The notes below the pieces were generated by a model. It made no database searches. It was not told the DNA's origin and worked only from the letters and a program-made list of their open reading frames with translations. Below are positions 43,211-54,920 of a stretch of 62,131 bases of DNA, one piece after another. The translations under genes and the position numbers were made by a program. Each line of letters begins with the position of its first letter. The stretch's first letter is position 1. Origin of the DNA: Chara braunii (Eukaryota > Streptophyta > Charophyceae > Charales > Characeae); the NCBI GenBank assembly GCA_003427395.1, contig BFEA01000079.1:587448-649578 (forward strand), written 5' to 3'.

Positions 43211-43272
43211 GGTTAGAAGGGGATCGACCCAAGATGGCTAGAGAGTTGGAAGATCTGAAGGGAGGGAGAAGG

Positions 43273-43770
43273 TCAAAAAGCGATCCATATGCGCAAAGGG
43301 TAAGGACGAAGAGGGGGAAGGAGATGAGTTGGGGGATCAGTGCTACTAGTTCGGAGAGAAAAAGTATCGATACACTCGGTCCCTACTACTTGTAGGCCTG
43401 GTTGGGCTAGTTGCGGCCGCCAATCCACCACCAACGCCTGCCCCCATTTGTAGAGGCTGGTGACCACCGCATTACGTCGTTGCGAGCTGATAGTGCACAG
43501 ATCGCCACTGAAGGCGATGATCACTGTTACGTCACTCTGATTAGGCCGGGAGAATCGCTCGAACGCCGAAGCTTCCACCAAGATGACCGCTGCTCCCAGG
43601 TCTGTTGAAATCGTTACTCCTATAGCTGCGTACCTGGCTCGATGGCTGAACAGTTGCGCAAACCGGAGGAGATCGGGACTGAGACGAGGATGTGAGACTT
43701 GGCGAAACTGCAACGAAGGTCGAGGCTGAAGAAGCTGCGGAGGAAGGGCAGGTTTGATGGCGAAACTCAT
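43273..43770 (-). CDS. accessory frame 1 of element B
   Basis: An intact 165-codon frame from ATG (MSFAIKPALPPQLL). Contains HPRLSPDLLRFAQLF, VEASAFERFSRPN, VTVIIAFSGDLCTIS, TSLYKWGQALVVDW and ECIDTFSLRT. It aligns along its length with 32052-32537 in A. No signal peptide or membrane span. It lies about 300 bases after the integrase end. Confidence 0.6.
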   Translation of the reverse strand: MSFAIKPALPPQLLQPRPSLQFRQVSHPRLSPDLLRFAQLFSHRARYAAIGVTISTDLGAAVILVEASAFERFSRPNQSDVTVIIAFSGDLCTISSQRRNAVVTSLYKWGQALVVDWRPQLAQPGLQVVGTECIDTFSLRTSSTDPPTHLLPPLRPYPLRIWIAF

Positions 43771-44066
43771 GGTGAAGATCGAGGAGAAGTAGTATTAGAT
43801 GAAGGGGAGGAAGCAAGGTCCTTATCTGGGCTAGAGAAAGAAGACTGAGGCGAGATAGGGTCCTCAAAGGGTGGGAGAGGGCGAACGTAGGAGGGATGGC
43901 GGACGATAGGAAGAGAGCTATGGCTGGTGCCGGTCTCAGGAGCGATGCGCACAGTATTGGCTTCGTTAGGGCCGAGTTACACTAAGTGAAAGCAGCCAGA
44001 AAACTAGGGAGTGAGTTTCCGGTCGCATGCACACTTACGTACCTGCACTAGGCCCCCTAATTTATA

Positions 44067-45468
44067 CTAGTGTTGTGGGCCTGCATTCCCATTCCGGGCC
44101 TCATAACTACAGACCTCCCTATTGTGGGCTAGTTCGGTCATTTTCTGCCTTTTTCGGGCTAGCCTTAATTTCGCATACCGTTTAGCCTTGGCCTTGAAGG
44201 CCGACCGCATGTCCCTTCCCCCTGTTTCGACAATTTCTGAGGCATTCCGATTGTCGACACATGGGATACTATTTGTTCGAAGCTGAAAGGGGGTGAATCC
44301 ATTGGACTCATGAGGGGTCGCTCGATGGATCCCGATGATTTGATACACTATCTCGAGCCAAGGACGCGTGTCATTGGCCGCTAAGTTCCTTTGAAGAACG
44401 GGCTTAATCATGCGGTTTGCGTTCTCGGCCAACCCATTGGACTGAGAGAAATGGAGAGCGGTGTGTCGGAGAGTAACGCCACGATGCATCAGTAATTCCT
44501 CTACCTCGACTTTGAATTCGGACCCATTATCGGTTAGAATCTCTTCTGTATCTAAATGGGTATTGAGGAATTGGTCAATGTACATAGCTATTTCTGAGGC
44601 CCTACGTGTTTTACAGGTGTAAACTTCAATATATTTCGAGAAGTGGTCGATTAGCACCAAGAGAATGGAATACTCACAACGATTGGGGCCAGGTGGCACT
44701 CCAATGTCTGCCGTGTCCATATTGACCCGCTGGAAAGGACACTCTACTTCTGTTGGAACTATCGTATTTGGCCCTCGGATAGGTGCACGATCGGCAGCAC
44801 AGACTAGACAGTTGGCATCCACGTGCCTAACATCGTCAGTAATGTTAGACCAGAACCATCGATTCCGATCGATGGTTGCTTCGGTGACACGTATAGCAAA
44901 GTGAGCGGCCTGTTCCTCGTGCGCAGATTTGGTCCTGTCATATCGCTGAAATGGATCCCGATCCGTCGGTCTTACGCTTTTCCAGATGACTGTTGATCCA
45001 TCGATAATCTCGTGACCTCTCGGTTGGTCGACGTTTGTCATGCTTAGTAAGATGGTCTAATGGTTTACCAACTAATTTAGCCAGTAATATCTTGTCCGCC
45101 CATACTTCAACCCTTCGGTATTTTTCATCGTATTAGGGACCGTCAGTTATGTCGCCCTCGAATCGAGCCTTCGTAGGAAGCTTGTTCGTTCGACACAGAG
45201 GGCATTTTCATGCCTCACTACTCTTTCGGTATCGAACACACGCGCCATGCGCACGGTTGACACATGTGGCGCAGTCTACCCAGTCAGTGAACCCAGACTC
45301 ATAGGGATAACAGTCTACCCCATAAACCCATGTGATACATGTGCAAAAATAACAAAATTTGTCAGGGAGATTAGCGAAAAAGTCCGAATGCGGGGGGTTG
45401 AGAGAAGAAGAAGAAGAAGAAGGGGGCGCCATGATTCTGAAAGAGAGAGAGAGAATGTATCCACTCAA
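44067..45468 (-). pseudogene. PHD finger-integrase of element B
   Basis: Starts in a frame different from RNase H, as in A. A PHD finger (LPDKFCYFC ... DWVDCATCVNRAHGAC) is cut by a TGA where Trp stands in A, just before KCPLC. Integrase follows: a His-Cys zinc domain with intact NCLVC, catalytic Asp in VNMDTAD, Asp in LTDNGSEF and Glu in NGLAENANR, again with 34 residues between the last two. The frame ends at GNAGPQH, shorter than A, so the GPY/F-like part is lost. Catalytic residues are intact, but the PHD-integrase frame is broken. Confidence 0.8.
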
Positions 45469-45535
45469 TCCTTCAGAAGGATCTCCACCTTACCGTATCG
45501 AGGCTCGTTTTTCGTCTCCAGGTCGTGCCACTGTG

Positions 45536-47301
45536 TCACTTCCTCACTCTTGGGTACTTTGTCGGGCTGGGCAATCGTGTCAGTCCGACCGCTTTGTCAT
45601 GTCTCTCGTGTTTCCGAAGACGAATGTCAAAGTCCATGTTCTGCAATGTGGTAGCCCATCGTCCTATCATACCCGAGTAATCCTTGGACTTCTTCAGGGC
45701 CAGCAATGCTTCGCGATCGGTTACCAATGTGAACTTCCGGCCATATAAGTAGGCTCGGACGTAACTGATTCCCCACTATGCCGCGTAGCATTCTCCCGTT
45801 GGAGCAGAGTAGTTCCGCTTGCAGGAAGGTACCGATTTGGATGCGTATTCCACCACGTGTTCCAGGCCATCAGGTCCCACGTGGGCCAAAATCGTTGAGA
45901 TCGCCTCGACCTGCCAATCGGTGATAAGGACAAAAGGCTTTTCCGGGTCCGGTCTTATGAGGACCGGGGCTGAAATCAGAGCCGCCTTAAGTTCTCGAAA
46001 GGCCCGATCGTACTGGGGGGTCCAGATCAAAGGCTGATAATTTTTTAACAAGTTCGTGAGTGGTCCCGCAATCGCTGCAAACCCCTTGATAAACCTCTGA
46101 TAGTATGATGCCAGCCCCAAAAAGGCGCGTACTTGTGTCACTGATGTCGGCACCGACGCTTCCTTCACGATTGCCACCTTCTGAGGCTCTGGTTGCAAAC
46201 GCTTGTCCGTAACCACGTGGCCAAGGAAGGAGATCTTCGTGAGGAAAAACTAGCACTTCTCGAGAGCCACCTTGAATCCAGCGTCCTTCAGTGTGTGCAA
46301 TCACTGCAATGCCCATTCAATGTGTTGCACGTGCCCTTCGTAGGTACTCGAATTTACCAGAATGTCATCCATATATACTGTATAATATACAATCACACAA
46401 TAATTTATAATGCTTTGCGCCAGCTGCGTTTTTCACACGAAGTTCTGGAAAGCAACATTCATCGCGCGCTGAAACGTGGCTGGGGCATTGCGAATTCCCA
46501 TCGGGCATCTGATCCATTGCCAAGTCCCTTCGAAAAGAACGAAAGTCGTTTTTGGATGATCTTCCTTTCGAACAAGGAGATGGTGGGATTCATGGCGGAC
46601 ATAAAACTTGCTGAAAAATCGAGCACACCCAATATCATCCAACAACTCATCAATCCGGGGGAGGGGATACACATCCTTAATCGTGATGTCATTCAACTTT
46701 CGGTAATCAATGCATATACGAATTCCTTCCGGTACGATGACCACAGGGAACGACGGGCGCAATCCATCCATTAGCATCAAACTCCTTTACCCTCTAGAAC
46801 GTGGCCAGTCGTTGTGCCGACGCGTACCGATAGGGAGTGCAACAGCGGTGGATGATCCCTGGTGAGGATTGCGTGTTCAATCACGTTTGACAACCCAATA
46901 TCGTTATCGTGTACACTCAATACCACAACATATCCATGCAATACATTAATCAAGGAATTGCAAATCTCTCGTGGAATGTGACCGAGTAAGGTGAGCGTTG
47001 GTCGATCAAAAATGTCAAGCTGTATATTGATCCAATCTGGCCCCAGCGGTCGTTTGTCGTCTATGCTAGAGAACATAGAGCTACTGGTCCGGATCGAAAA
47101 AACGGTGGCGAGCATCTGTGACTCGGCCGGGCTGATCATCTCGGTTTCTTTAGCTTTGACGTCGGTCTTGGGGTCAGTGGTGCTTGCTGCGATTTCTAAC
47201 CCAGTTAGTTCCATCATTTCCTGCGTTAGGTTGGGAACATCGTTGATCGGGGCTTCAGCCTCTCGCCTAATCAGTGCGATCATAGCGTTTTGCGTGAGCA
47301 A
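45536..47301 (-). pseudogene. reverse transcriptase-RNase H of element B
   Basis: A linker (47301-46777), then RT with CIDYRKLNDITIKDVYPLP, PMGIRNAPATFQRAMN and a YMDD at about 46365. Four codons appear inserted just before YMDD (VIVYYTVYMDD against VIVYMDD in A). The connection FLGLASYYQRFIKGFA and RNase H follow, with VLITDWQVEAIS, ECYAA and LVTDREALLAL, to 45536. Several stops and frameshifts (near 46435, 46320, 46250, 45775). Confidence 0.8.
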
Positions 47302-47562
47302 TGGTCAAGGCGGAGAGACGAAAAGATCTAGGTATTGATTCATCTGCTGATACCTCTCCCGTAATGAAAACGCACCTTCGTACAGAGTATGAGGGGGTTC
47401 CAAGAGGTCATCCATTTATGAAATCTGCAAGATGGTTTCTCCTAGAAATGATGTTGCGGGAATCTGTATTTCGGCGGACGTGAGAAAAGATAATGGTTGA
47501 GCAGAGCTAGGCTCACTCCTTTCTGTGTTTAGATCAAATGTCCGCGTGGTAGTCCGAATCGT

Positions 47563-48153
47563 TCAGAATACCTCTTTAGTCTCCTGAACGAACAACTCAA
47601 CCAATTGACCCCATTCCTCCTTGGTGGGCATGTGATTTAATAGTTCAGCGTAATCCCGTTCGTCATATTCACCATCATCGGAGGGATGTTGGTCCACGTC
47701 ACTGCTTTCAAAAAAATCTTCTTGACTCGGAATTTGGATCATTCCTATCCGTAACTTCGAGTCGATGAGGCTGGGATTCTTTCTCGGCGATGGAGTAGAA
47801 ACTCGTAGTGGCACCATCCGAGACTTCCCCCCTGTGTGTGTAAGGAAAGCTGTTTGGAATCGAAATGTATCCGCGCACCCACAATCATCGCCCAAGGCAA
47901 ACCCAACAGTACTGCGTATGACTGCACATCGATGACTAACGAGTTAACCACTGGGACTGTTGTTGCTACTGTTGCTGTTTATAATAATGTTATTGTTGCT
48001 GCTGATACCTGACCAAGCCCCCTTGTTGTTGCTGCTGCTGCTGAAAAGTCGATGGCCGACCTCCGGAGCACGGGCCGGTTCGAAAAAGAGACTAAGGGGC
48101 CAATGCGATCGGCGGCCACTTCTGGATGGGGGCTGGGAATTCTCAGACCTCAT
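47563..48153 (-). pseudogene. gag tail and protease end of element B
   Basis: 48153-47960 contains a CAG/CAA-rich segment coding a Gln-rich gag tail. Directly after it comes the second half of the protease (NSLVIDVQSYAVLLGLPWAM). The zinc knuckle and the protease active site present in A are absent, so an internal deletion joined the two. Confidence 0.55.
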
Positions 48154-48649
48154 ATCCTAGGCATAGACAGATGACCTGCAAAACTTGCAGGTCATCTGGG
48201 TCCATTTTCCTCCAAAAACGGGAAATGGACTTCATCGAATTGTAAGACCTGGACGGCGCCCGAAACGGGCAAGTAAGGGCAAACGACAACGAAATCACTC
48301 CAAATTTTACAGGGGTCTTCCATAGAGTACAGACAGAGAGCCCACCACATTAGGATTGATTCTGATATCGTTTGGGGTAGGAAACACAGACCTGTGTTTT
48401 TCGGTTCTCCCTCCTTAGGCAAAAACGACAAAAATCTGCAAAACCTGCAGATATGCAAATCAGCAAAAACTTCGTTTTCTGAAATCTGTGTTTTTTGCAA
48501 ATCTGTGTTTTCTGCATATCAGCTGTAGGATTAGTTGTTGCAAGTCTGAACCTTTTGAAGTCCGGGACTAGGGTTAACTTACGGAGACGGAGCCAAACGC
48601 TTCGCGTAGGATAAAGTATCGGACTCTTCATAGCAACTCCCTCCTCCAT
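48154..48649. other. gene-free stretch with hairpin
   Basis: No gene. Contains a perfect 13-base inverted repeat at 48169-48197 (AGATGACCTGCAA, loop AAC) and repeated AAATCTGTGTTTTCTGC-like words at about 48482-48520. Confidence 0.6.
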
Positions 48650-49021
48650 CTTCCTCACCCACCCACCATAGCCGGCCACCTCGCACCATCTTCCTCCTCC
48701 ATCTTCTTCATCCATCCACCATAGCCAACCACCTCACACCATCTTCCNCCTCCATCTTCTTCACCCATCCGCNACNACCTCCCATCATCTTCCTCCTCCA
48801 TCTTCTTCACCCATCCACCATAGCCAACCACCTCACACCATCTTCCTCCTCCATCTTCTTCATCCATCCACCATAGCTAACCACCTCACACCATCTTCTT
48901 CCTCCATCTTCTTCACCCATCCACCATAGCCAACCACCTCACACCATCTTCCTCCTCCATCTTCTTCATCCATCCACCATAGTCAACCACCTCACACCAT
49001 CTTCCTCCTCCATCTTCTTCA
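48650..49021. repeat. 53-bp minisatellite
   Basis: About seven units of CCACCATAGCCAACCACCTC plus ACCATCTTCCTCCTCCATC. The period is 53 bases, not a multiple of three, so the minus-strand open frames across it are chance. Three isolated N (48748, 48773, 48776) and the adjoining gap show the array was not resolved. Confidence 0.9.
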
Positions 49022-49701
49022 NNNNNNNNNNNNNNNNNNNNNNNNNNNNNNNNNNNNNNNNNNNNNNNNNNNNNNNNNNNNNNNNNNNNNNNNNNNNNNN
49101 NNNNNNNNNNNNNNNNNNNNNNNNNNNNNNNNNNNNNNNNNNNNNNNNNNNNNNNNNNNNNNNNNNNNNNNNNNNNNNNNNNNNNNNNNNNNNNNNNNNN
49201 NNNNNNNNNNNNNNNNNNNNNNNNNNNNNNNNNNNNNNNNNNNNNNNNNNNNNNNNNNNNNNNNNNNNNNNNNNNNNNNNNNNNNNNNNNNNNNNNNNNN
49301 NNNNNNNNNNNNNNNNNNNNNNNNNNNNNNNNNNNNNNNNNNNNNNNNNNNNNNNNNNNNNNNNNNNNNNNNNNNNNNNNNNNNNNNNNNNNNNNNNNNN
49401 NNNNNNNNNNNNNNNNNNNNNNNNNNNNNNNNNNNNNNNNNNNNNNNNNNNNNNNNNNNNNNNNNNNNNNNNNNNNNNNNNNNNNNNNNNNNNNNNNNNN
49501 NNNNNNNNNNNNNNNNNNNNNNNNNNNNNNNNNNNNNNNNNNNNNNNNNNNNNNNNNNNNNNNNNNNNNNNNNNNNNNNNNNNNNNNNNNNNNNNNNNNN
49601 NNNNNNNNNNNNNNNNNNNNNNNNNNNNNNNNNNNNNNNNNNNNNNNNNNNNNNNNNNNNNNNNNNNNNNNNNNNNNNNNNNNNNNNNNNNNNNNNNNNN
49701 N
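49022..49701. other. assembly gap (680 N)
   Basis: Unknown sequence between the minisatellite and a (CT)n array; both borders are tandem repeats. Confidence 1.

Positions 49702-49785
<84 letters not shown>
49702..49785. repeat. (CT)n microsatellite at gap edge
   Basis: About 42 CT units, then a longer pyrimidine-rich stretch to about 49870. Confidence 0.95.
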
Positions 49786-49788
<3 letters not shown>

Positions 49789-49870
49789 CCCTCTCTTTCT
49801 CTCTCTTGCTTCCTCCTCCCCTATCTTCTTTCTCCTCCTCTCTCTTGTCTCCTCTTCTTCTTCCTTCACC

Positions 49871-51110
49871 GCCGCCTCCCTCTCCCCGTCGTCATCCTTC
49901 TCCCACATTCTAAAACCTTGACCTTACCTCCTCCCCTCTCCTCTCTTGGCATATAACTAACCCTTCCCCCACTCACTTGTTACATTGCGAGGGAACGAAC
50001 GGGGAAAGAAATATGTCCTCACTTGGTGGAGAAAGTGGGCAAAGGGAGGGTTGTCGGTCCCTTGTGCCGCAAAGGAGGGAAAGGAAAAAACACTTGAGAA
50101 ATTGGAAGGAGGCAAGTCCGGAAAGGGACTAGAGAAAGTTGGTACTTAAAACAAGGTAAGTTAACTCAACCATTATCCCGACTGCATGACTAAGGGAAGA
50201 GATTAGCCTGGACTAAGGAAGGGAAAGGAAAGCACAAAAGGGCTAAGGAAAAGGGAACTTAGGCTTGTGGGAGGGATTGTGTTGACCCCATGTGGGGGAT
50301 GCTTTCTATAAATTGTGTTGAATGTGCAGGTGAGTAGCCTAAAGAGTCATTGAGCAGGATTGGGTCTCGGGTATGCCGGGCGGCAAAGAGAAAGTGGGGT
50401 TGAGGCCAAACGGGTTGTGGACTTAACCCTTGCCCTTGAATAAGTTCTTGAGCATGTGGGTGCAAAGCAACGTCGGCTAAAGCAAACTGCAAAGACATAA
50501 GGCGGCCGAGAAAACCGCCTAGATTAAAATGAAAAATTTGGGCGTGTATGAGGGATGGGGCCTCGAAAAGACTAAGGGGTGTACAGGATGAATGCAAAGG
50601 ATAAAAAGAAGACATGCATTATGTATGCGACAACAGAAGTCACGCGTAGGATGGCCGAAGAAGGGAGCAGGCAAAGCCCTAGGGAGGCGTAGGGGGATCG
50701 CGAGACATGGTCCGTGGGCCCGAGCCGAAGGGCGGCCGCAAACCCAACAAGGCCTTAAGGACTCCCCGCTTAGTGAATGCATGCGTGGCCCAAGGAGAAC
50801 ACTTGACCTATGCATAAAAGAAAACAGACTTTCAATAAACTCCCTGGACTGCTTGAGTATTGGAAGGAACAATTGCATGATAACACCTCAAAGTATCAAG
50901 AAAACCCGTTTTTGACGAGAAGATTGACAAGACTACCATCCAACGAGAGGGCGGAGCTACATTCCCAATGTCAAAGCTCTCTCGCAAAATGGCCCATCCC
51001 CATCCATCTCAAAGCACTAGGTGGGGCTGCCCCTGTGACGAACGCTCTGCGCCCTGAACATGAGTGCGGGCAGAGCAGAGCCAACTGGGACCCACAATGG
51101 GGTCGACTCA
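49871..51110. other. gene-free stretch
   Basis: No recognisable coding frame. Purine-rich in 50020-50260. It may hold the remains of the 5' part of element C, but no LTR, primer site or pol motif was found. Confidence 0.5.
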
Positions 51111-51129
51111 GGCTCGAAAGTCTAACAGG

Positions 51130-52193
51130 GTACGGCCCGACAACGGTTCACAAATGAACAATGACAGCAACTGATGAAGGTATACGGTTCCAAATTGACT
51201 ATGTCTTCAGGTAGACACCCTGAGACAAATGGACAAACCGAGCAAATGAACAAGCTGCTGCAACAAGTGTTGCGCATGTACATCCGGCCAGATCAGGTCG
51301 ACAGGGATGAACATCTGCCGAAGGTTGCAAGTGCCTATAATAACTATGTGCATCTAGCCACGTCTAGGACATCGACCGAACTGCATCTTGGATGGTGCCC
51401 TAGTAGACCCATTGACTGTTTGAACCCCGATCAAGTGAACAGCCTTCCGCCAGGGACCAGGGAATTTGCTATTCAGTATCAGAAAGACCTAGACAAGGTT
51501 AAAGAGAACATTAGTACGGCATGGCCTCAGATGATAGAACAGGCTAATAAGCATCACAAACCCTCACAATTTGCTGTAGGAGACTTGGTATGGGTAAAGT
51601 CAAAAAAAATTCCCCCTGAGGAGAACATTTCCCATAAATTGTTGCCTGCTTATAGGGGACCGTGGCAGATTCTTGATGTGATTGGTGATGTGGATGGTCC
51701 TTCATATGTTGTTGAGGTTCCTCCACGCTTGCACACATATCCGGTGTTTCACGCTTCAAAGTTACTTCCTTGTGTTAGTAACGACATGTTTCCATCACGC
51801 AGATCTATGATTCCCTATGATATGGATGGTAAGTACGATGTGGATATGATTGTTGGGGAAAATGTTTACGGATTTGGACGCAGGGGTAGGCCACATCGAC
51901 GGTATAAGGTTAGATTTGCCTATCAGGGACCTTCAGAAGGTCGCTGGTTTACAAGAGATAAACTAATTGAGATGACATCGCATATTGTGTCCTATTATGA
52001 GAGAGCTAAAAGAGGAATTAACATAGTTGACAAACAAAAGTGGATAACTTTCTTGGAGGACCTTGAAATCAGGCCGGTGAGAGTGAAAGGCCTTCCACGA
52101 TTCAGACCCCAAATTCGAGTTTCAGGGTCAGAGGCCTGGGCCAAGAAAGGCCAAATCGGTCAGTTTCATAAAAGTCAGAGTCGGGTACCTTAG
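51130..52193 (+). pseudogene. integrase C-terminus with chromodomain, element C
   Basis: Ty3/gypsy remnant, collinear with element D (54048-54836, minus). RFTNEQ-TGA-QQLMKVYGSK (TGA for Trp) precedes HPETNGQTEQMN, which holds the last catalytic Glu. Then a GDLVWVKSK module, LLPAYRGPWQILDVIGD, HASKLLP, and a chromodomain-like end: YDVDMIVGENVYG, RYKVRFAYQGPSEGRWFT. From 51174 the frame is open for 339 codons. The rest of pol is absent, so this is a 3' fragment. Chromodomains in chromoviruses guide insertion to marked chromatin. Confidence 0.8.
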
Positions 52194-52981
52194 CAGTTAA
52201 GTCCAACACGCCCCGACGAACAGTCACATCCCAGAAGCAAAAATCACGTCTCATAATGAATAGTCATATTGGAAAGTTACGACCCACGGGCAAAGGACAC
52301 TCCACAGGCAAAAGTTGTGCCCCAGAGGCAGGAGTCACAAACCACAGTCAAAAGTCATGTGCCACAATTGAAAAGTTGTGGCTCAAAGGCCCAAGCGAGA
52401 GCACACTAATGAAAATTCGGGAACAGTACCAGGCCTGACATTCTGAAGCAAACAGGCCGTGGGGATGTGGGACCAGAACCAAGTCAAGCCCCAAGAAGCA
52501 GAGGCTGGGACGAGTTGAAGCTTAGTCCAAGACAATATAAGGACTGGCAAGCCTCCTCATTTGGCACATTGCTCATTCGCATGAAGGGTGGAAGTGTTGG
52601 TGCAAGGCAGCCATATCTGCGCCAGTGCAGAGTGTTAGTGCTAGTAGTGGTATTTAGTGGGACTAGCAGTGGATGTATCCAGAGTAGATCCTTGAGATGT
52701 AGTTAGTGAGTGTGCATGCATGTAGGGAGAGAAGACACGGTGAGGACATAGTTAGAGAGAAGACTAGTGAGAGAGAGAGAAAAAGACCGAGAGAGAGGAG
52801 AAGAGCTGGAAAGGGATACTTACCTGAGAGCTGACGCTGGTTACTGGTGACCTTTGTATGCGTTGATGAGCGCTGGTGACTTGAACTCTTATGGCTCTTG
52901 TGATAATTTGTTGGACGTTATAAGCTGCGCTATCTGGTTTTCAACTCTTTGGCATCCAGTGTGGAAATTCGTGTCATCTCA
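52194..52981. other. 3' flank of element C, possibly LTR
   Basis: Starts with degenerate repeats around CAAAAGTCA-GTGCCACA (52215-52400), then GA-rich sequence. No second copy exists in the window, so an LTR cannot be confirmed. Ends at the target duplication of element D. Confidence 0.4.
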
Positions 52982-52985
52982 CTTG

Positions 52986-53934
52986 CGCAATCAGACTCGT
53001 TTTATTCGCTTCTCAGCATGCATGAAAACAGATGGCAATCCACACAGGCGCCAGGCGCCCACACAAAGCTCAGAGATATCGAGGCCAAGAACACAGTTCA
53101 GATTCAAACTTCCTTCGAATGGCTATGGCGCATGTGCGCCCTCACATCACTCTTTCGACACTGTATCCTGAACAACTGTTCACACACATGCTACTCCGGA
53201 TCTCCCTGGATCACACACGCACACACTTCGTGGAACACTCACACACATACAGGCTATAGTCTATCTCTAACCTAAAGCAGCTATGGCTGCGTTCTACCTC
53301 TACAACTAACTAGCGGTTATGGCCGCTTCGTCTCCCTCGCAGCCCACTTCTTCCTCGGGTTCCTGCAGACTTCCTTGCACAAGTCGCTAAGGCAGCGCTT
53401 CCGCACGGCTCACAGTATGAATGAATGAATAACTGGACGCTGCCTCTTCGGTTGGTCGCTGGTCTGCTCCTTTCCATCGGGCCGAGGGTGCTCACAGTTC
53501 CACATGGTACTTGCTCACTGGACAAGGTGCAACTGGGACTGGGTACCGCTGACTGGACCTGGTAAGTCTGCCCACTTGCCCACTTGCCTATGGACTGCTG
53601 TCTGCCCACTTGCCTACGGACTGCTTCCAATACTCTGGAAGGGGCAGTCCTAGAAGACTCTAGACCTACCTACTTTCCCTTTCGGTGCTGTAGCAGCTAC
53701 GACTAAGGTTGACCCTTCAGACCTACAACAACTACCATTGGATACATGCTGCGACTACAGGTAAGCAGCTCGAACCTACTCAACCCTCGTATGTACAACA
53801 ACCTCAACCACACAAGGGGCAGGTCACGGGTTCAAATTAGATGGGGCGAACTGTACTGTACACAAGTTCGGAACAGGTCTAGGGATCGAGCCCTGGGATC
53901 TGCATCTGTTACCTCAAAGGTGAAAACCGTTTCA
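52986..53934 (-). repeat. 3' LTR of element D
   Basis: 949 bases, aligned with 60986-61798. Element-sense ends are TGAAACGG and GATTGCG. It has about 164 bases (53541-53704) that the 5' LTR lacks, bounded by GACT on both sides. Confidence 0.85.
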
Positions 53935-53949
53935 CTCCCGCCAGCCTAA
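53935..53949 (-). other. polypurine tract of element D
   Basis: In element sense GGCTGGCGGGAG runs directly into the LTR start TGAAACGG. Confidence 0.6.
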
Positions 53950-54047
53950 ATCCGAGGTCCTCCGAGAATATTCTAGTTCAAGACAGGGTCTTTACCTTTC
54001 CTCGCTCTTTCATAGGCGCGGACTATGTCAGGGGCGGTTTCTAGCAG

Positions 54048-54836
54048 TTATGTTCGTGTAAACCAGCGGTCATCCTCTGGCTCTTGATAAGCAAATCTGA
54101 CTTTGTACTGTTTCTGGGGACGACCTCTACCTCCTGTTCTAAATACATCCTCCTCAATAATGCGGTCAATGTCGTACCTTCCGTCCATATCTGGGGGGAT
54201 CATTGATCTCCTCGATGGAAATCGCTCACTCGTCGCGCAAAGCAACAACTTTGATGCATGAAACACGGGGTACGTGTGGAGGTGCGCTGGAATCTCTATG
54301 GTGTACGATGGTCCATCGTCTTTGTCCTTAACGTCTATTACTGGCCACGGTCCTCTATATGCGGGTAACAGTTTCTGTGAGATGTTCTCCTTAGGAGCAA
54401 GTTCTTTAGACTTGACCCGGACGAGGTCGCCTACTTGGAACTGCGACGGGCGACGATGTTTGTTGGGTTGCTCTATCATCTTATGTTGGGCCTTCCTGAG
54501 GTTCTCTATCACGATAGCAATCTCTTTCTCCTGCTGTAGTGCAAACTCCCTTGTACGGGGCGGTAGCCTTTGGATCTGATCCCGGTTCAGTCCCTCAAAC
54601 GGTCTACGTGGTCCAAAGGACTTATGCAATTTGTTGAAAGTGCAACACGTTGCTAAATGCACGTTGTTGTTATGTGCACTGGCTACCTTTGGGAGCATCT
54701 CATCCCTGTTGACTTGATCAGGTCTAATGCGCATTCTGAGAACTTGTTGTAGGATCTTGTTCATCCGTTCAGTCTGACCGTTAGTCTCTGGGTGACGACC
54801 ATATGACATTAACAACTTAGAGCCGTAGACTCTCAT
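54048..54836 (-). pseudogene. integrase C-terminus and chromodomain start, element D
   Basis: 263 codons: HPETNGQTERMN (last catalytic Glu), VGDLVRVKSKELAP, LLPAYRGPWPVIDV, HASKLLLC, and chromodomain-like YDIDRIIEEDVF and QYKVRFAYQEPEDDRWFT. The frame is cut within the chromodomain. Just upstream (54836-54920) the second catalytic region is damaged: stops and a changed residue where SDRDTRF is expected. Confidence 0.8.
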
Positions 54837-54920
54837 CAGCTTCTACCAGTTCTGACTATTGAACCTGGTATGGCGGTAGACCATGCTCATTGACCCAATG
54901 ATCAAAAAAATTCTCTATTA

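Larger units (their letters stand above)
39211..48153 (-). mobile_element. LTR retrotransposon B, relative of element A, 5' truncated
   Basis: Minus-strand element with gag tail, protease end, RT-RNase H, PHD-integrase, three accessory frames and a 3' LTR starting at 41349 (TGTGAT after GGAACCCCCTGAGTGTCACA, the same pre-LTR sequence as in A). The 5' LTR and most of gag are missing; the sequence changes character beyond about 48153. The left border is uncertain. Protein similarity to A is clear but DNA similarity is low, so B is a separate family and not a copy of A. Confidence 0.8.

Noticed and set aside
48650-49021. CRISPR-like array
   Set aside because: The 53-base units repeat in full with no unique spacers and the genome is eukaryotic.
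48913-49908. 331-codon minus-strand frame
   Set aside because: It runs through 680 N and a (CT)n array; not a real gene.
53310-53630. Minus-strand coding frame in the 3' LTR of element D
   Set aside because: The equivalent frame at 61313-61519 is disrupted differently, and the deleted 164 bases overlap it, so there is no sign of conserved coding.
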